Of a DNA stretch of 44,087 nucleotides, positions 24,640 to 32,283 are shown piece by piece. Source of the DNA: an uncultured Lachnospiraceae bacterium (GTDB lineage Bacteria > Bacillota > Clostridia > Lachnospirales > Lachnospiraceae). Position numbers and translations under genes: made by a program. The stretch spans positions 1 to 44,087 of the forward strand of contig CAJUTC010000028.1 of assembly GCA_910589195.1 (NCBI GenBank). The letters run 5' to 3'. The first letter of the stretch is position 1. The number at the start of each line of letters is the position of its first letter. The notes under the pieces are model-generated. The model was not told the DNA's origin and ran no database searches. It worked only from the letters and a program-made list of their open reading frames with translations.

Positions 24640-26004
24640 TTATTGATAATCCTCGCCCTTTAAGTAGCTGTAAAACGCAGTGTTGCAGAAGCGCTCAACC
24701 GGAGTAACCTCCAGCCCTTCTGCCAGATCTGTTAACTGGGAAACCACGCTGTCCTTATTCTCTGGCAGGGCAAACGGATGGATGGAATACATACCATTAG
24801 TGACAACACAGTCAAAGATCTGATGGTAGGAATCCTCCGGCATATCCGCTTTCGTGGTGCTGTACAGGGGCTGCCACCAGGAGCCATAGATTAAGCCCAC
24901 AGCTTCCTCATTTCCTTCATTTTTCTTTGCGAATTCATTAATCACGCTGTCAAAGCGAAGCATATCTTCGGTATTATTAAATTCCAATTGCAAGTCATAC
25001 TCCACGGCATATACCAGGTACAGATCACCAAACTGCTTTACCTCATAAGTAGGGGTAGGATCCGGCACAGGCCCCCACTCCAGCAGATACTGGTAAATAC
25101 TGATCTTGGGCTCAAGCTGGATCTTAGCGTCAATGGATTCGCTGTTTAAAAGGCCGATAAGCTGGTGGGCGTGCTTAATGTCCGAATGGCCATACTGCAG
25201 GGTCAATTCCGGCAGGAAGCGGGCGTCATAAGCCGCGGATTTGATGCCGTAGCCAGTGGAAATTTGCTGCTCTACCGCAGTCTTTCCCACTTGGGTCAAC
25301 TGGCTGTCGTCAAAGATAATAAAAGAGTTCCACATCTGATCTACCTTGCCGTAGATATCCGGGTCGCTTGCCATGCCCAGGTAATTCCTGCCATCACCAT
25401 TAGCCTGAACAATATTCATCAGAAGTTTTTCCGCACCTTCCTTTGTCAGCTCATCCTGGGCTGCCGCATAGGCGCCCTCCTCCGGGGTAATCAAATCTAC
25501 ATCCAGGGCACAGGCAAGATAGGCTCCATCTGTTTCCGGCACCTCGACGCCATAATGCCCAAGACGCTCTTCGGCCTTTTCCTGAGGATAGCTGAGAGCC
25601 AGCTCCTCATAATCCGCGGCAATCACAGCGGCCTTTACCGCGCTGGCCCAGGTCAGATCGCCTTCCACCTTTGGCGCTTCCTCTCCGGCTACCTTTTTCA
25701 GATTCTCAGAAAAGCCAGCGGCATCAACGGTTCCATCCGGTACTTCCACATTGAAAAATACACGTAAATATTCCTCATCTGCTGCCTCGCTGTCCGCCTG
25801 TGAAGTTTGCTCTGCTGGCTGGTTGGACGGTTCTGGCGGCTCTTCTGCCTCAGATGCTGCTGCTTCCGTGGTGGTTTCCAGAGCCTGGGTTTCTTCGGCG
25901 GAAGCTGTGGTCTGGGAATTTCCGTTACTTCCACAGCCATTTACCATAAGGGTGGTCATGGAAGCAGCCGCTATAACGGCTAGGGTGGTCAGTTTTTTCC
26001 TCAT
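24640..26004 (-). CDS. Uncharacterised lipoprotein, first gene of the nucleoside-salvage operon
   Basis: 454 aa from the ATG at 26004 with AAAGGAGG upstream; an in-frame ATG 27 codons earlier overlaps the promoter and is rejected. A lipoprotein signal ends LMVNGCGSN, followed by a Thr/Ala/Glu/Pro linker of about 60 residues. The rest is soluble, acidic and mostly helical, with recognisable segments such as TWASAVKAAVIAADYEEL, YLACALDVDLITPEEG, YGHSDIKHAHQLIGLLNS and YGSWWQPLYST. I do not recognise a family. It is not a BMP, SBP_bac_1 or Peripla_BP protein by motif. It shares the promoter of the salvage genes, so an extracellular role is plausible: nucleoside scavenging, a surface nucleosidase or a second receptor. 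Confidence 0.8.
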   Translation of the reverse strand: MRKKLTTLAVIAAASMTTLMVNGCGSNGNSQTTASAEETQALETTTEAAASEAEEPPEPSNQPAEQTSQADSEAADEEYLRVFFNVEVPDGTVDAAGFSENLKKVAGEEAPKVEGDLTWASAVKAAVIAADYEELALSYPQEKAEERLGHYGVEVPETDGAYLACALDVDLITPEEGAYAAAQDELTKEGAEKLLMNIVQANGDGRNYLGMASDPDIYGKVDQMWNSFIIFDDSQLTQVGKTAVEQQISTGYGIKSAAYDARFLPELTLQYGHSDIKHAHQLIGLLNSESIDAKIQLEPKISIYQYLLEWGPVPDPTPTYEVKQFGDLYLVYAVEYDLQLEFNNTEDMLRFDSVINEFAKKNEGNEEAVGLIYGSWWQPLYSTTKADMPEDSYHQIFDCVVTNGMYSIHPFALPENKDSVVSQLTDLAEGLEVTPVERFCNTAFYSYLKGEDYQ

Positions 26005-26053
26005 AATATCCTCCTTTTGTGACACATTTAACGGTTGCCTGTTTGCTTCTTTT

Positions 26054-26082
26054 ATTATATCAGCACACATCTGGTAAAGCAA
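26054..26082 (-). promoter_or_regulatory. Promoter of the nucleoside-salvage operon
   Basis: On the minus strand, -35 TTGCTT (26077-26082) and -10 TATAAT (26054-26059) are exactly 17 bases apart. The distance to the lipoprotein ATG at 26004 is about 50 bases. No long structured leader, and hence no riboswitch, is present. Confidence 0.7.
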
Positions 26083-26084
26083 CA

Positions 26085-26117
26085 TTTTTCTTTGATTATT
26101 TTTGTTTTTCTTTGTTT
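26085..26117. promoter_or_regulatory. Direct-repeat operator candidate for the DeoR regulator
   Basis: TTTTTCTTTG occurs at 26085 and again at 26105, two helical turns apart, each followed by a T-rich tail. The pair lies immediately upstream of the -35 box. DeoR-family proteins often bind such direct repeats. Assignment to the local DeoR protein is inference. Confidence 0.45.
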
Positions 26118-26331
26118 TCTGAAAATTACAATGTTATACTTCCAGGGTTTCAAGGCCAAAGCAGGAAAAATCCGCCCTGTTCAGTTTACGCTTTTCTGTT
26201 TTTAAGGATTGTAGGAGCACAATACGCAGAACACTCCGGTATCAGAGGCGGCAAAAGGCCGGTAGGATTATCTTGACAATTCAACCGATTTTAGATAGTC
26301 TATAGGTAAAATTGGAAGAACAGGAATTGAA

Positions 26332-27568
26332 ATGGAAACGAACCACTACTTACACATAAAAAATCGGGTAAAGCGGGTATTGAATAATCAAAAGCCAGCA
26401 TTGTGGATGGTATTGGCTGCGATAATCGTCTGCATTGTAACCGCCGCATGCTTTTTGACCGATCCGGATGAAGAACGAACAGCAGAAAGCGAAACAAATG
26501 AAACCGATAACAAGATCCAGTATTTAGATCGCTGGTATAATCGGGAGGGTTTATCCGAGGAAACGATCGAATGGCTGAATTGGTTTAACCAGCTATCGCC
26601 GCAAGGGCAGTTGGCCGTTAATTTTGTCCCCTGGGATCTGAATGAACTGGTTAACGGTTCCCATTCCGATGCGCCAGTTACGGTTGAAACGGATGAAAAA
26701 GCTGATTTAAGCAGCGATTTGGAGGAAACAGATCCACTATTCGTGGAAGCGAAACGCTGGGCGAGTTAGAGCTCTCCCTGGATGAAACCGCAAAATCGGC
26801 TTTCGATCAAGCGATTCATGCCGCAATCATGGACAAAAACAAATCGGCCTTCTACCATGATTATGACTTGGCGTGCTCTGACTTTGCCATGCTGGAAACC
26901 ATATCCGCCGCGTCAGCGGCAGAAACACGGCACATCTTGTGCTCTGCTATGGATGGGCTCTTTATCAGGAATATACGGTCACCGAAAACGGAATCAAATC
27001 TAGAGGCGGCAGCCATATTCCCGTCGTATTGACCTTTCATCGGATGATGGGGACTATGCTCTGGCAGAATACTGGGAGCCGCGTGACGGAAGCTACTATG
27101 TGTCAGATACCCAGGATAAATTTCCTGAGCATATCGTCCAAGACGGGATTGACAGCCAGAAATTTGTTATTCAGCAGATACAAAGCTGTTACAGCCAGGC
27201 CTTACAAAACTGCAAACTGGATATGGACGCTATAATCCAGCGTTTATTGGATACCTTGTGTTCGGATCCTGGTGCTTCCCTTGACCCAAAGAATCCTTGT
27301 GTATAGAAATAATACGGAATTTCGGGAATTAATCTACTATGGGAACAGCACACTTTGTTACTGCTTTGAGCGGTTCCGCCATAGAGGGCAAACGGGATTG
27401 GAAGGCAAAATTATGGCATTGGTGTGTGAAGAATTATTGCATGGCAGTGATGGAAATCCGGTTAACGTGGCAGATGCCTCTATGGTACAACTGTGGTATG
27501 ATACCTTGCTGGCACATAGTTCCAATTTAGAAGAGCCAATTTTACGGACAACGCCCGTTTATCCATAA
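26332..27568 (+). pseudogene. M56/BlaR1-type membrane protein C-terminal remnant, multiply frameshifted
   Basis: The first frame (26332-26769) begins in a segment typical of the last membrane helix of M56/BlaR1-like proteins (RVKRVLNNQKPALWMVLAAI; VTAACFLTDPDEE). The following extracellular part is split over several frames: AKSAFDQAIHAAIMDKNKSA, LYQEYTVTENGIKSRGGSHI, SDTQDKFPEHIVQDGIDSQK, LDMDAIIQRLLDTLCSDPGA and ELIYYGNSTLCYCFERFRHR, ending VQLWYDTLLAHSSNLEEP. At least four frame breaks are needed. The N-terminal protease and membrane region is missing, as is any adjacent BlaI gene. A -35-like TTGACA occurs at 26274, but no paired -10 at 17 bases. Confidence 0.75.
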
Positions 27569-27577
27569 GATTTAATC

Positions 27578-27602
27578 GAGCAGGGGAACTCTTCCCCTGC
27601 TC
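27578..27602. terminator. Strong hairpin between convergent units
   Basis: Perfect 11-bp arms GAGCAGGGGAA (27578-27588) and TTCCCCTGCTC (27592-27602) with a 3-base loop, placed where the plus-strand remnant meets the minus-strand 327-aa gene. Neither side has a T-run, so termination would be weak or the hairpin serves RNA stability. Confidence 0.5.
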
Positions 27603-27695
27603 GCCGTGCCAGGGCAGGGCCGCTTTAGTGGCCATATTCCTCATTCCTCTCCGTTCTGTGTACACCATAAAAGCCCCATCCTGTGTGCCATAAAT

Positions 27696-28679
27696 TCACA
27701 TTTTAAGAACGGATTTTGTAAGCAACTGATTTTGTAAAAAGCGAATATTCTCCTGCTCTTTTAGCCATTTCTTCTCAGCACTTTCCTCCATTATTTCGAT
27801 GTATTGGACACGCAGCTTCCGCTTCCTGGCCTGTTCCGCTTCAAACTGCCTTCTCTCCTCTTCTGTAGGACCGGTGAGGCGTCCGCCACTTCCAGTAACG
27901 GTACAGTTCCGTACATCTCCATTTTCATCCAAGTCAAACACATAGCTTTTTCCCGCCTGATGTTCTATCACGTTATACCCATAGGATGCGGCTACTGTAT
28001 TATCCCAGCGATCATAGTCCTCCTTCCACTCCTGTAGCTTTGCCACGATCTGCCGTGCATAGGCAGGATCCGCATCCATTTTTTCTTGCAGGCTCTCTGG
28101 TATCAGAATTGCGATCCGTCCGGAACCAATACTACGATAATTTTTTTGCAGATCACCCCGTGTCTGCGGCGGATTTTCTCCTGCCGGCTTCCAATTATTC
28201 AACGCGTCCGCACTTGTATCTTCCTGGAAATATTCCCAAAAAGGAAAGTCGTTTCTCTGCCAGTTTGCAGAAGAAATATCCGTGTTTCCCACATGGGTTA
28301 TCACATCATATTGCGGGAACGCGTCCGCAAAATTCGTCGCCCCTAAAAACCCGGCGCTGTATACCTTGCTGATGGTTGATATATAATCTATGCTGCCTGC
28401 CATTTTTTTTGCGTAGGCCTCCTGAAAAGCAAGGGCCGCATGCTGATCCGTAATTTTACTCAGGCGTTCCTCGTAGGACTCCCCCATATAATATCCATCA
28501 GGCGTTTTGTCTGCGCGGATCCCGAATGTAGTTTGCTGTTTTGCTGCTTTTTCGGCGAAACCTGCCGCTGCCAGGTCAGAAAAACTCATGCCAGGACGTT
28601 TCCCGTCAGCCACTTTTTCCAGAAACTGCTGTGTGAAATAATGCCATTCTAAATTACTGGTTACTCCAATGCCCATCAT
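27696..28679 (-). CDS. Unknown protein downstream of the GHKL/LytTR system
   Basis: 327 aa when started at the first of two ATGs (28679), which has AGGAGG 7 bases upstream; the frame extends further but without a site. No signal peptide or membrane helix. Recognisable segments: MGIGVTSNLEWHYFTQQFLE, GMSFSDLAAAGFAEKA, GDLQKNYRSIGSGRIAILIP, SYVFDLDENGDVRNC, and a strongly charged, probably coiled-coil end (EEERRQFEAEQARKRK...). It loosely recalls DUF-type clostridial proteins of the DUF6033 kind, which I cannot verify. Starting 66 bases after the kinase stop on the same strand, it may be co-transcribed with, or be the target of, the two-component system. Confidence 0.75.
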   Translation of the reverse strand: MMGIGVTSNLEWHYFTQQFLEKVADGKRPGMSFSDLAAAGFAEKAAKQQTTFGIRADKTPDGYYMGESYEERLSKITDQHAALAFQEAYAKKMAGSIDYISTISKVYSAGFLGATNFADAFPQYDVITHVGNTDISSANWQRNDFPFWEYFQEDTSADALNNWKPAGENPPQTRGDLQKNYRSIGSGRIAILIPESLQEKMDADPAYARQIVAKLQEWKEDYDRWDNTVAASYGYNVIEHQAGKSYVFDLDENGDVRNCTVTGSGGRLTGPTEEERRQFEAEQARKRKLRVQYIEIMEESAEKKWLKEQENIRFLQNQLLTKSVLKM

Positions 28680-28745
28680 TACCTCTCCTCCTAATAATTC
28701 ATATTCGCACACGCTCTTTGCGTCGCCAAAGACGCTGGAAGGCAT

Positions 28746-30230
28746 CTAAAAATGCCTTGCGTTTTCCTCCCTTTTCTCATTTTTCATCATTACAGACAAG
28801 ATAAAAACCCTGCCGTCGATTCGATAATCCATGGTTCCCTGATACTTCTGGGCTGTACGTTTAATGTTGGCAAGACCGATACCATGGGAATTTTTATCAG
28901 TCTTATCTGTAAGCGGAAACGCATTCGGCTCCTTACTCACAAACTGCCCGTTGAAGCTGTTTTCTACCTTCAGAATCAGGAGATTGCCCTTCTGCAGGGA
29001 ACTTAAATGGATAAAGGCGTCTGCTGATGGTTCCTTTTTTTTCATCTTCCAGCAAGCCTCAATGGCATTGTCCAAAGCATTCCCCAGGATAATGCCGATG
29101 TCATAGCTCCTAATCCGCAGCCTTTGGGGAAGCAGGAGCTGATCCGCGTTCATGCTAAAATCAGGCATTTCCCGCACGGCTTCATGGTACTTCATATTAA
29201 GAATGGTATCCACAACTGTATTACCGGTCTTAAACCGCACCTCTAGTTTCTCAAACGTGCGGTTCAGTTCTGCCAGATAATCCCGCAGTTCACCATATCC
29301 GGTTTCACTGCTGCTGGCAGACAGACGCTGGATGACCGAAAGCGTATTCTTCATATCATGCTTCATGCTTCGGATACCGGAGTAGATTCGCTCCATCTCT
29401 TCAATGTGCTCCTGCAAAATCTCTACTTGTTTTTCAACGATAATTCTGCTGCTTCTTTCCTGGTTCAGATGGATCATATCCTGGAATAGCTTTACCCCAT
29501 ACAGAATAGAAAGCAGGGATAAAAGCAGGATCGCCGGAAGTACAAGGATCAAGACCGGATATCGGTCATACAGGATTCTGGGGATCCCGTCCTCCATTGT
29601 GATGATAATAATACGCAGCAGCATACAAATCATCATCCCGACGGCTGCCGGAGTAAGGATAAACAGCAATTCGGTTTTGCTTATTCTGTAATCCTTATCC
29701 TGGAAATCTCCTGCGATCGTTTTTAATGGCAGAGCAATCAGCGACGCAATCACCAGGAACTCGAATATCCACTGGCCAATCAGCCCGGCATTTAACGCGA
29801 TTACAAAAGCTTGGGCGGATGGGAACCATCCATTTCCCATACACCAGTTACACAGGTTAATCAGGCCATCCCCTAATTCGCTTAACAAAATAACTGCCGC
29901 ATAGCGCCCGATATCGGTAACTGCCTGAAACGTAACCACAAGAAAAATAGTAATCAGATGAAATGCGTTATAAAAACACAAGGCAAGAGCCGACAGAATC
30001 CCAAGTGCCAATACCTGTTTCTCGATCCCCGCTCTGTAATCCCAGATTTCCGGGGAAACGGCCTGGGCCAGCACAATCCTTAAGATGGTATACAGTCCCG
30101 CAACTGCCAGGCCATTCCACCGTTTATCCCTTATCCTGCCCTCCAGAAAATTCCCGTAAAAATACTGCAGGCAATATCCCTGGAACAGATTCAGAAATAC
30201 GGTAAATATAATAGTTGACACGTTAGACAC
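28746..30230 (-). CDS. GHKL-domain sensor histidine kinase (LytTR partner, Agr/Com type)
   Basis: About 494 aa. I prefer the GTG at 30230, because GGAGGTG lies 6 bases upstream; an ATG at 30245 is the alternative. The first 260 residues hold six or seven membrane helices, as in AgrC/ComD-type receptors. A dimerisation region with SMKHDMKNTLSVIQRL gives the phospho-His, followed by the N-box NALDNAIEAC and the G-box HGIGLANIKRTAQKY of the GHKL ATPase. Such kinases typically sense peptides. The gene overlaps the end of the LytTR regulator gene, so the pair is translationally coupled. Confidence 0.92.
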   Translation of the reverse strand: MSNVSTIIFTVFLNLFQGYCLQYFYGNFLEGRIRDKRWNGLAVAGLYTILRIVLAQAVSPEIWDYRAGIEKQVLALGILSALALCFYNAFHLITIFLVVTFQAVTDIGRYAAVILLSELGDGLINLCNWCMGNGWFPSAQAFVIALNAGLIGQWIFEFLVIASLIALPLKTIAGDFQDKDYRISKTELLFILTPAAVGMMICMLLRIIIITMEDGIPRILYDRYPVLILVLPAILLLSLLSILYGVKLFQDMIHLNQERSSRIIVEKQVEILQEHIEEMERIYSGIRSMKHDMKNTLSVIQRLSASSSETGYGELRDYLAELNRTFEKLEVRFKTGNTVVDTILNMKYHEAVREMPDFSMNADQLLLPQRLRIRSYDIGIILGNALDNAIEACWKMKKKEPSADAFIHLSSLQKGNLLILKVENSFNGQFVSKEPNAFPLTDKTDKNSHGIGLANIKRTAQKYQGTMDYRIDGRVFILSVMMKNEKREENARHF

Positions 30231-30927
30231 GGGACACACCTCCATTCTGAAGGTACCACATATACGCCTTTACAAACTCACCATATTTCTTCTTTGCCAG
30301 ATATACATTTTCTCCATTAGCAAGGATAATACGGTCACTGCTATATTCGGCGATATAGGACATATTCACGATATAGGAGCGGTGACAGCGGTAAAATCCT
30401 TCCCCAAGCTGCCTTTCCAATTCATCCATGGCCGCATAGATCTGGATGCTTTTCTTTTCCCTGGCAGTATGGATCTCAACCTTTTTCCCCCGGCTTTCAA
30501 TATACAGGATATCCGCCTGTTCCAATGTCAGGTTTCTTGTTTTGAGGAAGAGCTTTCGCTTTTCCTTTTTTCTGCCGGCTTCCTTCTCCGCCCTGCAAAG
30601 AACTTCCAAAAATTTCGTTTCATCCACAGGCTTTAGCAGATACTGGAACGCATACAGATCCAGGGCATCAAATACGTATTCCCTGATCCCGGTAATAAAT
30701 ATGAGGATGATATCATCCTGTTTTTCCCGCAGCTTTCTTGCAACCTGGATCCCATTCATGCCATCCATCTGTATATCAAGGAAGACAATATCAAATCCTC
30801 TTCCTGATGCCAGCAGCTCTTCACCGGTGGCATAAGATTCTATGCGGTTTGTCCGATTCTGCTTTTGGATCAATTCACATAGATATGCCCTTATCACGTT
30901 TTCATCATCTACAACTGCTATATCCAA
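30223..30927 (-). CDS. LytTR family response regulator
   Basis: 234 aa with a TTG start at 30927 (GAGGTG 8 bases upstream). Receiver domain residues 1-120: acidic pair near D7/D8, phospho-acceptor D51 (IVFLDIQMDGMNG), Thr in FITGI, Lys in LLKPVDETKF. LytTR DNA-binding domain residues about 135-230 (LEQADILYIESRGKKVEIHT; GEGFYRCHRSYIVNM). LytTR regulators bind direct repeats upstream of targets and usually work with GHKL kinases such as the one encoded next. Confidence 0.93.
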   Translation of the reverse strand: MDIAVVDDENVIRAYLCELIQKQNRTNRIESYATGEELLASGRGFDIVFLDIQMDGMNGIQVARKLREKQDDIILIFITGIREYVFDALDLYAFQYLLKPVDETKFLEVLCRAEKEAGRKKEKRKLFLKTRNLTLEQADILYIESRGKKVEIHTAREKKSIQIYAAMDELERQLGEGFYRCHRSYIVNMSYIAEYSSDRIILANGENVYLAKKKYGEFVKAYMWYLQNGGVSRV

Positions 30928-30999
30928 ATATTGCTCACCTCAATCCCGTAACCCCTTACTGGTTATATCGGCGGAAATCTCCCGTTTTTCTAGTGAATG

Positions 31000-31854
31000 G
31001 AATGAAATGGCCACTTTTTGGGAATGAACGGAAAATCGAACCATTCGATTCCGTAAAAGGCAAAATATTTCCTGATATACGCCAGGAGCCAATCCAATAA
31101 AGCGATTGAAGTAGCTGGTAAAATGGCTCTGGTCGGCAAAGCCGGTTTGCAGTGCCGCCTCGACAGGGGAACTCCTTGCTCCAACAACTTTTTAGCCTCC
31201 CCAATCTGAATATTTTCCGGATAACGGTAAGGAGTACCCCCCTTTGATTTGGTAAAAGACCAGAGCAGAGTAGATTTGCTCAAACCGGCATATCGGCAAA
31301 TTTGCTCTAAATAAATCCGTGCCCCATAGTTCTGCTCCATAAAGGAGCAGGCTTTTTCAATTTTTTTCCGGCATTCTGGGATACTGCATTCAAAGGGTTG
31401 AGCGTATTTTTGAATCAGCAGCGTAATCAAGAGCAACAAGTTTTTTCCTTACCAAACTCACAAGAACCGTTCATGATCAGCTTATGGAGCGGATAAAGGC
31501 AGCAGGTAATCTCTTGGTCAGAAATTACGCTACGGGAAAATCCGGGAAGTTCCCGCTTGCCAGTCACTTCCTCCGCCAGATCCCGCATGACCGCTTTCGT
31601 AATGTTAAGGCCCTGGCAGTCCAAATGTGTCTTCATCGCACTGGACGCAGGCATGGTTATCGCCTGGATTAAGCAGGACAATCGTTCCTTTTGTAATGGT
31701 ATACTCCTGATTTTTGCAGGATAGCACACGCTCCCCATTCTCAACAAATCCAATCACATAATATTCATAGAAATGGCTGTACAATTCCCTCAAAGCAGTA
31801 AGCCTCAATATGCAACTCATCATCATAGACTACCGCTTGCACTTCTCGTTTCAT
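31000..31854 (-). pseudogene. AraC family regulator, frameshifted
   Basis: The ATG at 31854 has a perfect AAGGAGG site and begins MKREVQAVVYDDELHIEAYC, but the frame closes after about 25 codons. The gene continues in other frames: YEYYVIGFVENGERVLSC with ITKGTIVLLNPGDNHACV (AraC cupin domain), DCQGLNITKAVMRDLAEEVT with CCLYPLHKLIMNGSCE, then IPECRKKIEKACSFMEQNYG, LEQICRYAGLSKSTLL and FADQSHFTSYFNRFIGLAPG (both helix-turn-helix motifs). At least four frame breaks are needed. The parts are otherwise well preserved, so inactivation looks recent or reflects indel errors. The exact 3' end is uncertain. Confidence 0.82.
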
Positions 31855-31923
31855 GAGCGTTTCCTCCTTGCTGATACTTAAGATATTAGGCGTTTACGAA
31901 ACCTCTGGCAAGATTATACAATA

Positions 31924-31956
31924 TCCACAGCCGTCAGGCTGCGGATAAGTGATACG
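31924..31956. repeat. Dispersed 33-bp palindromic repeat, copy 1
   Basis: A hairpin-forming core CCACAGCCGTCAGGCTGCGG followed by ATAAGTGATACG. A second copy at 40223-40255 differs at only two positions. This copy lies upstream of the broken AraC gene and the MetY promoter. No open reading frame covers it. Confidence 0.7.
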
Positions 31957-32187
31957 TTTCCTTGATTGTATCAAGCAAAATTTATGCTGGCTTGTAAAAT
32001 ATCTTCATTTTTCGCTATTCGTAAGGAAAGGCTGCGAATCGATATGTTTTAAATTCCCTTTAGGCCGCCATATGGCTGGAGGTAGTTTCCTTCAATTCCG
32101 AACGGATTTGGAAACGCTCATGACCGATCTTGCGTGCGGTTTTTATCCTACTCTTTCTTTCATTTAGTAAAATATGTTAATTTTCTA

Positions 32188-32216
32188 TTGACAGACTGCA
32201 AAATGCATTTTATAAT
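32188..32216 (+). promoter_or_regulatory. Strong promoter of the O-acetylhomoserine sulfhydrylase gene
   Basis: Consensus -35 TTGACA (32188-32193), 17-base spacer, consensus -10 TATAAT (32211-32216). The leader to the ATG at 32284 is about 60 bases. With both boxes perfect the gene would be highly expressed unless repressed. Confidence 0.85.
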
Positions 32217-32217
32217 A

Positions 32218-32240
32218 ATACCTACTAAAACGATAGGTAT
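32218..32240 (+). promoter_or_regulatory. Operator-like palindrome (Rrf2/CymR-type candidate)
   Basis: ATACCTA and TAGGTAT form perfect 7-bp arms around 9 bases, starting just after the -10 box and covering the transcription start. Rrf2-family regulators such as CymR control sulfur genes in Firmicutes through similar AT-rich sites. The family assignment is inference; the palindrome is direct. Confidence 0.55.
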
Positions 32241-32283
32241 AAGTATATCATAAGATTATGGTTTAAGAGAAGGGAGAATTATT

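Noticed and set aside
26005..26053. Riboswitch (purine, SAM or SAH type) upstream of the nucleoside-salvage operon
   Set aside because: The leader from the predicted start site to the ATG is only about 45-50 bases and lacks any conserved riboswitch core.
26939..27235. Independent short genes inside the M56/BlaR1 remnant
   Set aside because: The overlapping frames each carry consecutive pieces of a single protein, so they are fragments of one frameshifted gene.
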